Below the pieces are notes generated by a model. The model ran no database searches. It was not told the origin of the DNA and saw nothing but the letters and a program-made list of their open reading frames with translations. DNA of 64,000 bases. Origin: Clostridia bacterium UC5.1-1D10. GTDB taxonomy: Bacteria; Bacillota; Clostridia; Lachnospirales; Anaerotignaceae. The stretch is from positions 1 to 64,000 of the forward strand of contig BBZU01000003.1 in NCBI GenBank assembly GCA_001304995.1. Direction: 5' to 3'. This document shows, piece after piece, positions 20,725 to 29,894 of this stretch (positions are counted from its first letter, which is position 1; every line of letters starts with the position of its first letter). Both the position numbers and the translations under genes were made by a program.

Positions 20725-21702
20725 TCAGAAATTTGTATTAACGATCTCTTTGATCTGTTCCATAGGAACACCACATCCTGTTACAATAATTGCAACATTG
20801 CTGCCAGGTTTGATGACACCTTCACGCATGCAATACGCAATACCAACGCAGCTTGCACCCTCTGCAATCACTTTGTGATTTTCCATAATATATGCCATGC
20901 CATTGGCAATTTCTTCTTCACTGACCTGTACAGTCTCGTCCACATAATCTTTTACAATATCGTATGTATACTGATTATCCAGACCAATGCCGCCCAGCAA
21001 GCTGTCAGCAAGGGTAGGTTCTTCTGGCATTTCGATGGGATGACCTGCTTTCAAGCTTTCAATCATAACAGCTGCTCTTTCCTGAGATACACCGATGATT
21101 TTCACATCAGGCACAGACATTTTCAGACCAAGTGTTACACCACTGATGAGGCCGCCGCCAGAAAGTGGTACAATAGCTGTGTCGATTTCAGGACAATCTT
21201 CCAGAATTTCCAAGGACATAGTACCCTGTCCACAAAGAATTTCTTTGTCATCGAAAGGAGGAATTACTTTCACGCCTTTTTCTTTTTCCAGTTCGTAGCA
21301 ATATACACCAGCTGCGTCCTGACTATCCCAGTTCATTAAAATCTCAGGATTCCATCTGCTGATCGCTTTTACTTTCGCCTGAGGTACATTTCTAGACATA
21401 CAAACTGTCGCTTTTACTCCCAATCTGCTTGCAATATGTGCAACTGCCATACCATGATTTCCTGTAGAGAATGTGGAAACACCATTTGCACGTTCCTCAG
21501 GTGTCAGGCTCAAAATTTTGTTTGCTGCACCTCTTACTTTAAATGCACCAATCGCCTGCAGGTTTTCTAATTTCAGATAAATGTTGGCACCTGTTTTTTC
21601 ACTCAGCTCAGGAGAGTATACAAGGGGTGTTCTTGTAATATAAGGTGCAATTCTTTTTCTTGCAGCCCAAATATCTCTGGATGTAATATCCTTTACCTTC
21701 AT
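20725..21702 (-). CDS. EutB-like threonine/serine-dehydratase family PLP enzyme, paralog 1
   Basis: A 325-residue intact fold-type II PLP enzyme, clearly paralogous to 17583-18583 over its full length (shared STFSTGNHGMAVA, VIPPFDDKEILCGQGT and LLGGIGLDNQYT). The PLP lysine lies in GAFKVRGA; the glycine loop is SGGGLISG. An AAGGAG site precedes the ATG. It lacks a C-terminal ACT domain, so it is a catabolic type without isoleucine feedback. It follows the TRAP binding-protein gene in the same transcript. EutB is the best match by context; ordinary threonine or serine dehydratase activity is the alternative. Confidence 0.88.
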   Translation of the reverse strand: MKVKDITSRDIWAARKRIAPYITRTPLVYSPELSEKTGANIYLKLENLQAIGAFKVRGAANKILSLTPEERANGVSTFSTGNHGMAVAHIASRLGVKATVCMSRNVPQAKVKAISRWNPEILMNWDSQDAAGVYCYELEKEKGVKVIPPFDDKEILCGQGTMSLEILEDCPEIDTAIVPLSGGGLISGVTLGLKMSVPDVKIIGVSQERAAVMIESLKAGHPIEMPEEPTLADSLLGGIGLDNQYTYDIVKDYVDETVQVSEEEIANGMAYIMENHKVIAEGASCVGIAYCMREGVIKPGSNVAIIVTGCGVPMEQIKEIVNTNF

Positions 21703-21740
21703 TTTTCTTGCTCCTTTCGCACACTATGTGCTCTATACAA

Positions 21741-22795
21741 TCATTCTGCTTCGATCGCTTCAATTTCGGCTCTCAGCGTATCCAGAATTTCTTTACCTTC
21801 TGGACCTACTACCTGTTCATAGACTTCATAACCGGCGATTGCTTTTTCCTCAAATGCAGCTCTCTGTTCATCTGTCAACTGAATAACTTCAATATCGCTT
21901 TCAGCCTGGATTTTTTCCAATGCGGCGCTATTGATTTCTTCCTGAATTTCAAAAGAACGAGGGATCATTTCTTCTGCTGTATCCAGAATAATCTGCTGAA
22001 TATCTTCTGGCAAGCTATTAAAGAAGTCAGGGTTTACACATGTTGCTGTAATAAACAAATTGGAATTTGCCTCAATCAAATAATCCTGTACTTCGTGGAA
22101 TTTAGAAGTATGAATTGCACTGATGGGGTTTTCCTGCCCTTCGATCATGTTCAGCTGCAAACCGGAATATACTTCTGTGTAGCTCATTGGTGTAGGATTC
22201 GCACCATAAGCTTCATAAGCAGCTAAGATCATTGGAGACTGCATAGTTCTAAATTTCAAGCCTTTAAAGTCATCGGGAGATGTCAAAGGTTTGTTTGCTG
22301 TCCACTGCATGGCGCCTTCTGTCCAGAAACTCAGAGGCATAATATTTTTTCCAGATATTTTTCCGCCAGCATTTCATTCAGTGCTACACTTTCTTTCAAA
22401 ACTTTTTGTGTTTTATCCATATCCTGAGGGAACAGAAAATGTAAAGAGAACAGCTGGTTTTCAGGTACTACAGTACCCGTATTACCAGGGCTAATCATGG
22501 CAAATTCCACGCCACCGTTCTGCAGGATTTCACAGCCCTGCAGCGCATTACCGATCTGCCCTACCTGATAAATCTGCAGGTTGATTCTGCCATCAGATTT
22601 TTCGTGCAGCAATTCTGCAAATTCTTTACAATATACGTCCTGCATATCGTTGGTGTATTCTTCGTGTACCATACGCCATTCATATACAGTATTTTCATCA
22701 TGTACCATTTCACCGGTTCGAACACCTGCACAGCCGGTCGCACCAACAACCATGCAAAGTCCAGCCAGTGTTGCAACTAAGGCTTTCTTCTTCAT
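21741..22795 (-). pseudogene. dctP: TRAP transporter solute-binding protein DctP, one frameshift as sequenced
   Basis: The extracytoplasmic binding protein of a tripartite ATP-independent periplasmic transporter. It has an N-terminal signal with a likely lipoprotein cysteine (GATGC, near residue 22), as needed in a Gram-positive cell, and the DctP blocks DDFKGLKFRTMQSP and EVYSGLQLNMIEGQENP. One base is missing from the T6 run at 22345-22350, between AEKYLEK and IMPLSFW. Corrected, it has about 351 residues. The start has a strong GGAGG site. Part of the dctQ-dctM-M20a-dctP-eutB transcript, it would capture the pathway substrate. Confidence 0.88.
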
Positions 22796-22825
22796 AAGCC
22801 GCCTCCTTCTTTTCTATTGCGCAGT

Positions 22826-24013
22826 TCAATCCTGATTGAGATAGGATAATACGCTTCTTACCTGAAGTTCTACACCATATTTCATCATGCTTTCATCAAT
22901 ATCAAACTGGGCATGATGATGCGGGAAATTACTTTTCTTTTCCGGATCAGCAATACCTACCCATGTCATCACAGAAGGTACTCTCTGGCTGAATTCCGCA
23001 AAATCTTCGCCCGCCAGAGAACGGAAATCATCCACATTGTCTCTTGTTCCGAAAGTTTCTTCTGCGGCCGCTCTTACGATACTAACCATTTTTGCGTCAT
23101 TGAAAAGAGATGGATTACTAGGAATATATTTGATTTTATATTCCAGCCCCTGCGCCATGCAAGTACCTGCAATCACTCTCTCAAACGCTGCCAACACTTT
23201 CGGTTTATTCACTTCTTCGTCGGGGAACAGGAAACGAATGGTACCACCCAATTTTACAGAATCAGTGATAATATTTCTTGCTGTGCCACCTTCGATATGA
23301 CCAAACATAACTGCGATTGGCAACAGTGGATCAAATTCTCTGGTGCCAAGCACCTGCAGTGCCTGTACGACACTGCAAGCGCCCAAAATTGCATCTTTGG
23401 CTGTATGAGGAGTGGAAGTGTGCCCTGCTTTTCCGATGATCTCCAGTTCAAACTCTTCTGTTGTACCCAGAATAGGACCCTCAGACAAACCGATGTGACC
23501 TGTTTTGATAGGGCTCCACAGATGCAATGCTAAAGCAGCATCCACATGCGGATTTTCCAAAACACCAGCTTCTATCATATTCAAAGCACCAGCCTCTTCT
23601 TCATTAGGCTGGAAGACAAATTTGACTATACCAGAAAATTCATCTTTGTGTGCAGCCAGGATTTTTGCAACAATCAACTGGATTGCCATATGACTGTCAT
23701 GACCACAAGCATGCATCACACCTTTATTTTGACTTGCAAAAGGAAGACCCGTCATTTCTTCAACAGGCAGAGCATCCATATCTGCTCTTAGCATAATGGT
23801 CTTTCCTTCTCCCTTTGTACCTCTCAAAATAGCCGTTACTCCAGTTTTGGTAATTGTCTGGATATCTTCCAAACCAAGTGCTGTTAGATATCCGCAAATC
23901 TTTTTAGAAGTCAAAAATTCTTGATACCCCAATTCTGGATGAGCATGAAAATCTCTTCTAAGTGTAATCAACTCATTTTCTAGAGCTGCAACTTCTTTTT
24001 TAATATCAAACAT
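22826..24013 (-). CDS. M20 family amidohydrolase, copy a
   Basis: A 395-residue intact zinc amidohydrolase, related to copy b at 19329. Motifs MHACGHDSHMA, FQPNEEEAGA and LAGEDFAEFS carry the metal ligands. The chosen ATG at 24013 has a GGAGGA site. It sits between the TRAP permease and the binding-protein genes, so its substrate is probably the imported compound or its first product. Having two M20 enzymes in one cluster suggests separate N-acyl intermediates (N-alpha and N-gamma acetyl forms, or hydroxylated and plain forms); this is inference. Confidence 0.85.
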   Translation of the reverse strand: MFDIKKEVAALENELITLRRDFHAHPELGYQEFLTSKKICGYLTALGLEDIQTITKTGVTAILRGTKGEGKTIMLRADMDALPVEEMTGLPFASQNKGVMHACGHDSHMAIQLIVAKILAAHKDEFSGIVKFVFQPNEEEAGALNMIEAGVLENPHVDAALALHLWSPIKTGHIGLSEGPILGTTEEFELEIIGKAGHTSTPHTAKDAILGACSVVQALQVLGTREFDPLLPIAVMFGHIEGGTARNIITDSVKLGGTIRFLFPDEEVNKPKVLAAFERVIAGTCMAQGLEYKIKYIPSNPSLFNDAKMVSIVRAAAEETFGTRDNVDDFRSLAGEDFAEFSQRVPSVMTWVGIADPEKKSNFPHHHAQFDIDESMMKYGVELQVRSVLSYLNQD

Positions 24014-24026
24014 TTTTATTCCTCCA

Positions 24027-25292
24027 TTACAGCATAAACAAGGACAGTTGAGGGAATGCAATGACAATAATCGTAATTAAAATCAACATTGCCATATATG
24101 CTGGTAACCCCTTCACAACAGTTGCATACGGCTTATTGAAGATCGCACATGCAGTAAAGATGTTACATCCGAACGGAGGAGATACAGAACCAATTGCTGC
24201 CTGCAGTGTAATCAGAATACCCAGGTGAATTGGATCGATGCCCGCCTGTACTGCCAGTGGATAGAAAATAGGAGACAGGATGATGATAACAACCAAGCTG
24301 TCTACAAACATACAACCAATAAAGAAGAAAATCGTTACTGTTACCAGGATACGCAGTGCGCTAGGATCTGTACCCAATACTGCGTCAGTCAGTAACTGAG
24401 GAATCTGCGCATAGGAAATAACCCAAGAGAACAGCTGACCACTTGCAACCAGAACGAATACAGCACTGGTAACCACAGCTGTGCTCAGAGCAATTCTATG
24501 CAAATCTTTCAGACCAACGGTACGATAAACAATCATTTCCAGAATCAGTGCATACAGTACTGCAATTGCAGCAGCTTCTGTAGGACTAAATTTACCACTG
24601 TAAATACCAGCAAAGATAATTACAGGGAAGAACAGAGGCAGGATAGCTTTTTTCAAGGCTACCACTCTTTCTTTACCAGTTGCCTTTCTCTGTGTGGGGA
24701 TTTTTGCCCATTTTGCATAGAAGAAACAGTAAATAGAGAAAACGATCAGCATCAGGATACCAGGTCCAACACCTGCAATGAACAGGTCACCAACAGAAGA
24801 ACCTGTTACAACGGAGTACATGATCATGGAAATACTGGGAGGAATCAACAGTGCGATAATAGCGGAGTTGATAATCAGTGAAGAGCTTTCACCATCGGAA
24901 TAACCCAGTTTTGCCAGTCTCTGTCTCATAGGCTTGCCAACTGCTACTACAGTAGCCTGTGTAGAACCGGAAATCGCACCAAACAGAGTACATGTTGCTG
25001 CTGTTGTGATTGCCATACCACCACGAATATGACCAACAAATGTTTCAATCAAATCAAGCAGTCTTTTTGTTGTATGACCAGAACACATGATATCTGCAGC
25101 CAGAATGAACATGGGAACTGCAAGCAATACCTGTGCGGATACCCCTGCAATCAACTGCTGAATACAAATTGCAAGATTGACATTTGGGAAAAAGAAGAAT
25201 ATAATGGCAATCGGTGCAGCTACCATGGGAATTACCATGGGGAAGTTCAATGCCAAGAAGAAAAACATGATACATAACATCAATGCTACCAT
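24027..25292 (-). CDS. dctM: TRAP transporter large permease DctM
   Basis: The large membrane subunit of the TRAP transporter, 421 residues with about a dozen membrane helices. It couples substrate uptake to sodium flow. Conserved pieces include FGAISGSTQATVVAVG and LIPPSISMIMYS. It starts one base after the dctQ stop, so the two are translationally coupled; the two proteins form the membrane complex. Confidence 0.93.
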   Translation of the reverse strand: MVALMLCIMFFFLALNFPMVIPMVAAPIAIIFFFFPNVNLAICIQQLIAGVSAQVLLAVPMFILAADIMCSGHTTKRLLDLIETFVGHIRGGMAITTAATCTLFGAISGSTQATVVAVGKPMRQRLAKLGYSDGESSSLIINSAIIALLIPPSISMIMYSVVTGSSVGDLFIAGVGPGILMLIVFSIYCFFYAKWAKIPTQRKATGKERVVALKKAILPLFFPVIIFAGIYSGKFSPTEAAAIAVLYALILEMIVYRTVGLKDLHRIALSTAVVTSAVFVLVASGQLFSWVISYAQIPQLLTDAVLGTDPSALRILVTVTIFFFIGCMFVDSLVVIIILSPIFYPLAVQAGIDPIHLGILITLQAAIGSVSPPFGCNIFTACAIFNKPYATVVKGLPAYMAMLILITIIVIAFPQLSLFML

Positions 25293-25293
25293 A

Positions 25294-25845
25294 TTATTCA
25301 GACACCTCCTCTACGTCATTCAGACCTTCATCCATATTTTCTCCTAATTTCAATACACTGGAGATATAAATTTCATCTTTTTCACGGATATTTTTGATAA
25401 AAGTTCTTGTATATTCAACACCTGCCATCAGGAAGCCAATGGGAACACTCAGATAGAAAATCCACATAGGTAACTGCAGAGCAGGAGAAATATATTCCAA
25501 TTTATATACGCTGTGCACATAGTAAATGGAAAGGTACAGCAGATAGAACATAATAATCGCTGTAAGCAAAGAGATTACGCATGTCATAATCTTTTTTACC
25601 TTCAAACTTGCGAAGTCATATATAACGGACATACTGATATGTCTTGCCTGTTTTGCACAATAACCAATCCCCAAAAAGGTGACTGCGATATTTAACCAGA
25701 TTCCAACTTCTTCTGTAAATGTCAAACTGGAGTTTAATACAGTTCTAGCAAAAACCCCCGCAATCAGGATAAACGCCATCCCTAAGACTGAAAAACTCAG
25801 AAGAATTTCAAAAATTTTGTCTACAATAGTCTTTTGATTGTTCAA
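25294..25845 (-). CDS. dctQ: TRAP transporter small permease DctQ
   Basis: The small membrane subunit of the TRAP system, 183 residues with four membrane helices and the family piece EVGIWLNIAVTFLGIGYCAKQARHI (only its ends are diagnostic). In the given sequence the frame opens at a TTG (25845) twelve bases from an AGGAGGGG site. The better placed ATG at 25852 would be in frame if the T4 run just after it had three bases, giving MDLNNQKTIV. One of the two must be the true start. First gene of the transport transcript. Confidence 0.88.
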   Translation of the reverse strand: MNNQKTIVDKIFEILLSFSVLGMAFILIAGVFARTVLNSSLTFTEEVGIWLNIAVTFLGIGYCAKQARHISMSVIYDFASLKVKKIMTCVISLLTAIIMFYLLYLSIYYVHSVYKLEYISPALQLPMWIFYLSVPIGFLMAGVEYTRTFIKNIREKDEIYISSVLKLGENMDEGLNDVEEVSE

Positions 25846-25878
25846 AATCCATTCCCCTCCTTTTTCTAATGTAAAAAA

Positions 25879-25940
25879 GGTACTCGGAAGTATAGTGTCT
25901 AGAGTCTTTCTCCTCTATAATAATATAACTCCAGAGTACC
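25879..25940 (-). terminator. Terminator or attenuator between doeA and the TRAP genes
   Basis: Outer arms GGTACTC (25879-25885) and GAGTACC (25934-25940), extended by a GGAAGT/ACTCC pairing. On the minus strand it is followed immediately by TTTTTT. It lies between the doeA stop and dctQ, so it could end the acl-kor-doeA transcript or lower TRAP expression. Confidence 0.7.
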
Positions 25941-25975
25941 TATTCTTCTAACTAAAGCTTATCTTCGCCTCATAA

Positions 25976-27151
25976 TTATTTCACGAGCAATTCTCTTCTG
26001 AAGTTACAGAATGTTTCTGCACCTTTTTCTGTTACAACAAAGGATTCACTTGTATCTACACCACAGTCATCCAACCAAATACCAGGAATCATGTGGAATG
26101 TCATACCAGGCACCAGAACAGTTTTATCGCCAGGACGCAGACTTGCTGTATGTTCGCCCCAGTCGGGAGGGAAGTTCAAACCCATGGAGTAGCCAATACG
26201 AGAGTCTTTCACAAAACCGCTCTTTGCAATTGTTTTAGCCCAGATGCGTTCTACATCTTCACACAGCATACCAGGTTTGATACCTTCCAGTGCAGCTGTC
26301 AGACCCTCGGAAACTGTTGCGCCCAAATCACGTACTTTCTGAGAAGCATTGCCCAGAATCATGGTTCTTGCCAGAGGGCAATGATAATGACGATAGTTAC
26401 CACTCAGTTCCAGAATAACTGTGTCACCATCTTTGTAAACATCGTCTGTCCAGCTCAGATGAGGTGTAGAAGTACGAATACCAGCAGGCATCAGAGGTGC
26501 AATAGAGGAATATTCGCCGCCGTATTCTTTTGTACCACTGATCTGTGCCTGATATACAGCTGCTGCGGCATCACACTGACGAACACCGATATCAATGAAG
26601 TCATAAGCTGTTGTCATTGCTTTTTCAGCAATTACAGCTGCTTTTTTCATGAATTCGATTTCTGTTGCGCTCTTTACAATTTTTACCCAGTTTACAATGT
26701 TATAACCATCTTTGAATGTTGCATTAGGCAGACATCTTTCGATTGTTTTCTGGCATTTTGCAGAGAAGTAATATGCATCCAATTCTGTTGCAATTACTTT
26801 TTTATCCAGTCCTCTTTCTTTCAGGATATCTGCAACATATTCATAGGGATGTTTTACTGTAGAGTTTACATAGTCATCAGTATAAGCATAGATATTTTTT
26901 TCTTCCAAATATGTTGTCAGTCTTGCAGCATTACCGTCCTGGCCACGACCAAACCACATGGGCTGTTCCTCATCCAGCGCAACGATAACACCCTGATGTA
27001 CATAGAAGGACCAACCATCGAAACCTGTCAGGTAGTTCATGTTGGCAGGATCAGTTACAATCAGTACTTCAATACCTTTTTCTGACATGCTTTTTTTGGT
27101 TTTAGCAACACGTTCCATATATTCCGCTACGGAAAATACCAAATTTTTCAT
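25976..27151 (-). CDS. doeA: Ectoine hydrolase (DoeA)-like M24 family protein
   Basis: A 391-residue intact protein of the M24 Xaa-Pro peptidase / creatinase fold. An N-terminal creatinase domain is followed by the pita-bread catalytic domain from about residue 165. From memory it resembles ectoine hydrolase DoeA (EutD) closely in PANMNYLTGFDGWSFYVHQG, GRGQDGNAARLTTYL, NYRHYHCPLARTM and PPDWGEHTASLRPGDKT. DoeA opens the ectoine ring to N-acetyl-2,4-diaminobutyrate and also acts on hydroxyectoine. The ATG at 27151 has an AAGGAG site at eight bases. The same transcript carries the oxidoreductase and ammonia-lyase genes. A proline peptidase is the less likely alternative. Confidence 0.85.
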   Translation of the reverse strand: MKNLVFSVAEYMERVAKTKKSMSEKGIEVLIVTDPANMNYLTGFDGWSFYVHQGVIVALDEEQPMWFGRGQDGNAARLTTYLEEKNIYAYTDDYVNSTVKHPYEYVADILKERGLDKKVIATELDAYYFSAKCQKTIERCLPNATFKDGYNIVNWVKIVKSATEIEFMKKAAVIAEKAMTTAYDFIDIGVRQCDAAAAVYQAQISGTKEYGGEYSSIAPLMPAGIRTSTPHLSWTDDVYKDGDTVILELSGNYRHYHCPLARTMILGNASQKVRDLGATVSEGLTAALEGIKPGMLCEDVERIWAKTIAKSGFVKDSRIGYSMGLNFPPDWGEHTASLRPGDKTVLVPGMTFHMIPGIWLDDCGVDTSESFVVTEKGAETFCNFRRELLVK

Positions 27152-27198
27152 ATCTCTCACTCCTTATATTTTTTATATTTGTAATTACATACAATCAT

Positions 27199-27729
27199 TT
27201 ACTTAAAGTTGTAGCCTACTTCCAGCGCTTTTTCATTTACAGGGATCAGCTTTTCTTTTCTGCCAGGGAATACACTCTTCAGTTCTGCTTTTACAGCGTC
27301 CAGACCAACAAAGTTCAGGTACTTCAAAGCTACGCCCAGAGCTACCATATTTGCTGTTTTTGCATTCCCCAGTTCTTGTGCCATATCGTTTACAGGAGCA
27401 TAAACCACTTCGATGTCTGTTCTTTCAGGTTTTACTTCTACCAGGTTGCTATTGATGATCAGATAACCACCTTTTTTCACCTGATGTTCATAGTCATGCA
27501 GAGAACGTTCATCCATAACCAGCAGTACATCTGCTTCAGAAATGATAGGAGACCCCATCTCTTCAGATACTACCATTTGACACATGGTGCGTCCACCCCT
27601 TTTTTCCTGACCATAAGAGGGTGCAAATGTAACAGTATATCCTTCTTTCATAGCAGCTGTGCAAATCAATTCGCCAATGGAAATAACACCCTGACCACCA
27701 ATACCGGAAAACATGAATTGACTTTTCAT
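27199..27729 (-). CDS. korC: 2-oxoacid:ferredoxin oxidoreductase, gamma subunit
   Basis: A 176-residue intact gamma subunit of the pyruvate/2-oxoacid:ferredoxin oxidoreductase superfamily, starting SQFMFSGIGGQGVISIGELI, the diagnostic glycine-rich loop. With the alpha, beta and delta subunits upstream it forms a four-subunit enzyme that oxidatively decarboxylates a 2-oxoacid to an acyl-CoA and reduces ferredoxin. Its ATG overlaps the beta-subunit stop by one base. Separate-subunit enzymes of this layout include the 2-oxoisovalerate and 2-oxoglutarate types. Sequence alone does not fix the substrate. Confidence 0.92.
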   Translation of the reverse strand: MKSQFMFSGIGGQGVISIGELICTAAMKEGYTVTFAPSYGQEKRGGRTMCQMVVSEEMGSPIISEADVLLVMDERSLHDYEHQVKKGGYLIINSNLVEVKPERTDIEVVYAPVNDMAQELGNAKTANMVALGVALKYLNFVGLDAVKAELKSVFPGRKEKLIPVNEKALEVGYNFK

Positions 27730-28475
27730 TATGCATTTACCTCCTCATCTTTGAATACACCCAGAGGGTAAATAGGAATCATATTTTCTTCCAGGAAATC
27801 CAGAGCCTGTACAGGTTTCATACTCCAACCTGTAGGACAGGGAGAAAGTACTTCTACAAAACCTAAGCCTTTGCCTGCTTTCTGCAGTTCCAGAGCTTTT
27901 TTGATGGCTCTTTTTGTTTTAGCAATATTTGCGGGAGTGTTAACAGCAACTCTTTCACTGTAAACGCAGCCTTTGATGTTAGAGATTAACTCTGCCATAT
28001 TTACAGGGGCACCTTCTCTTTCTACAGACTTACCATAAGGTGTTGTAGATGTTTTCTGACCTTCTAATGTTGTAGGAGCCATCTGACCACCTGTCATACC
28101 ATAAATTGCATTGTTTACGAAAATAACACTGAATTTTTCACCACGAATTGCAGCGTGGATAATTTCAGACATTCCTTCGGAAACCATATCGCCGTCACCC
28201 TGATATACAATAACCATATTTTCAGGTCTTGCGCGTTTGAGACCTGTCGCCAGAGCAGGCGCTCTACCATGCAGCGCACAGATAGAGTCTGTTTTGAAGT
28301 ACTGATCTGCATACACAGAACAGCCAATAGGCCATACCATAACGGTTTCTTCCAGCCAATCCATTTCTTCGATAATTTCCGCAATCAGTTTATTGATGAT
28401 AGCATGTCCGCAGCCGCCGCAGTATTTGAAATATGCATCCTGCAATACGGAAGGTCTTTTATATACAACCTGCAT
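27729..28475 (-). CDS. korB: 2-oxoacid:ferredoxin oxidoreductase, beta subunit (TPP-binding)
   Basis: A 248-residue intact beta subunit carrying thiamine diphosphate and an iron-sulfur cluster. The N-terminal YCGGCGHAIINK segment supplies cluster cysteines, and QGDGDMVSEGMSEI with the later NNAIYGMTGGQ forms the TPP/magnesium site. It is the size of KorB/VorB proteins, shorter than pyruvate-type beta chains. It lies between the alpha and gamma genes. Confidence 0.93.
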   Translation of the reverse strand: MQVVYKRPSVLQDAYFKYCGGCGHAIINKLIAEIIEEMDWLEETVMVWPIGCSVYADQYFKTDSICALHGRAPALATGLKRARPENMVIVYQGDGDMVSEGMSEIIHAAIRGEKFSVIFVNNAIYGMTGGQMAPTTLEGQKTSTTPYGKSVEREGAPVNMAELISNIKGCVYSERVAVNTPANIAKTKRAIKKALELQKAGKGLGFVEVLSPCPTGWSMKPVQALDFLEENMIPIYPLGVFKDEEVNA

Positions 28476-28493
28476 TCCGACACATCCTTTCTA

Positions 28494-29544
28494 TTATTTC
28501 ACGTACAATTCACGAATTTTTTCGTACAATTCTACAGGTGTTGGTGTAAAGCCACCCAATCTGCCGTAGAATTCTACCTGATCTTTATCTTTTACAGACA
28601 GTTTTACGTCTTCTACCATCTGACCAGCGTTCAATTCTACTACCAGGAATTTTTTTATCATCCAAGCCTTCAAATGCTTTTTCAGGGAAAGGCCATACAC
28701 GCTGAGGACGAATCATACCAACTTTCAAGCCGTTTTCTCTTGCAATTTTAATTGTATCCAGCGCTACTCTTGCTACAGAGCCAAATGCTACGATAACAAT
28801 ATCTGCATCTTCCACCTGAATGCTTTCCCATTTCTGTTCGTTTTCTCTGATCTTGCTGTATTTTTCCTGCAATCTCAAGTTGAATGCTTCCCACTGTGCA
28901 GGACCATCCCCACAAGTTGTGATAACATTGTGTTTTCTATTTCTTGCGCCTGTTACTGCACCGGCAAAAGAAATATCTTTGGGTGTCACTTCGTCAGGCA
29001 GGACAACACTTTCTCTCATTTTAGCCAGTGTTGCATCTGTCAGAACAATAACAGGATTCAAATATTTTTCAGCCAAATCGAAAGCTTCCTGAATCATATC
29101 AGCCTGTTCCTGTACAGAATAAGGTGTCATACAGATAACATTGTAGTCACCATGTCCACCACCTTTTACTGCCTGGAAATAGTCACCTTGAGAACCAAGG
29201 ATTTCGCCATCTGCAGGACCGGGACGCATTACGTTTACTACAACCGCAGGAAGACCCGCTGCTGCCATATAGCTCATCGCTTCTTGTCCCAAACTAAAAC
29301 CAGGACCTGCAGTACCTGTCATTGCTCTCTTACCAGCAGCTGCTGCGCCTGCAATCATGTTAAAAGCGGCAACTTCTGTTTCCGCCTGTACAAAAACTAA
29401 ATCTCTTTTTGGAGCCTCTGCTGCATAATATTCTGGCATTTCACTAGAAGGTGTAATTGGATATCCAAAGAACATTTTACAGCCGGCACGAATTGCAGAT
29501 TCAGATAATGCAGCATTTCCCTGCATAAAAACCTTTTCACCCAT
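28494..29544 (-). pseudogene. korA: 2-oxoacid:ferredoxin oxidoreductase, alpha subunit, one frameshift as sequenced
   Basis: The alpha subunit (about 350 residues), with MQGNAALSESAIRAGCKMFFGYPITPSSE at the start (only the GYPITPSSE end is diagnostic), the GPGFSLGQEAMSYM block and a C-terminal transketolase-like domain ending GRLGGFTPTP. An AGGAG site fits the ATG at 29544. One extra base in the T7 run at 28650-28656 breaks the frame between FEGLDDKK and FLVVELNAGQM. Because the other three subunits are intact and the pathway appears functional, a sequencing indel is more likely than loss. Confidence 0.9.
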
Positions 29545-29556
29545 TTTTTTCACTCC

Positions 29557-29772
29557 TTATTCAGAAATATCTTTCACTACTTCAATTGCACCTTCAGGAC
29601 ATACTCTTCCACATGTACCACAACCAATACATTCTTCCATATCTGTCACAACGGGTGTGTAATAACCCTGTTTATTTATCTTATCCCCATTCACCAAAAT
29701 TTTTGGGCAATATTTTACACAATAATGGCACTCTTTGCATCTGTCAAAATCAATTTTGACCATATTCATCAT
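29557..29772 (-). CDS. korD: 2-oxoacid:ferredoxin oxidoreductase, delta (ferredoxin) subunit
   Basis: A 71-residue 2[4Fe-4S] ferredoxin-like subunit with two cluster motifs, CKECHYCVKYCPK and CIGCGTCGRVCPEG. It passes electrons from the catalytic subunits to free ferredoxin. The ATG at 29772 has an AGGAG site. It is the first of the four subunit genes and lies about 120 bases after the ammonia-lyase gene. Confidence 0.92.
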   Translation of the reverse strand: MMNMVKIDFDRCKECHYCVKYCPKILVNGDKINKQGYYTPVVTDMEECIGCGTCGRVCPEGAIEVVKDISE

Positions 29773-29894
29773 CCTGGCACTCCTTTCTCTACAAAAGGCA
29801 GGCAAATTATGCCTGCCTTCATTTGTCTAAAATAATGAGATATGTGTATGGATTGTAAATAAAATTATTTCTGTATGCTATAATCTACTACTTC

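Noticed and set aside
26093-27085. 330-codon plus-strand open frame opposite doeA
   Set aside because: Antisense shadow of a well-conserved protein; no ribosome binding site and unlikely composition.
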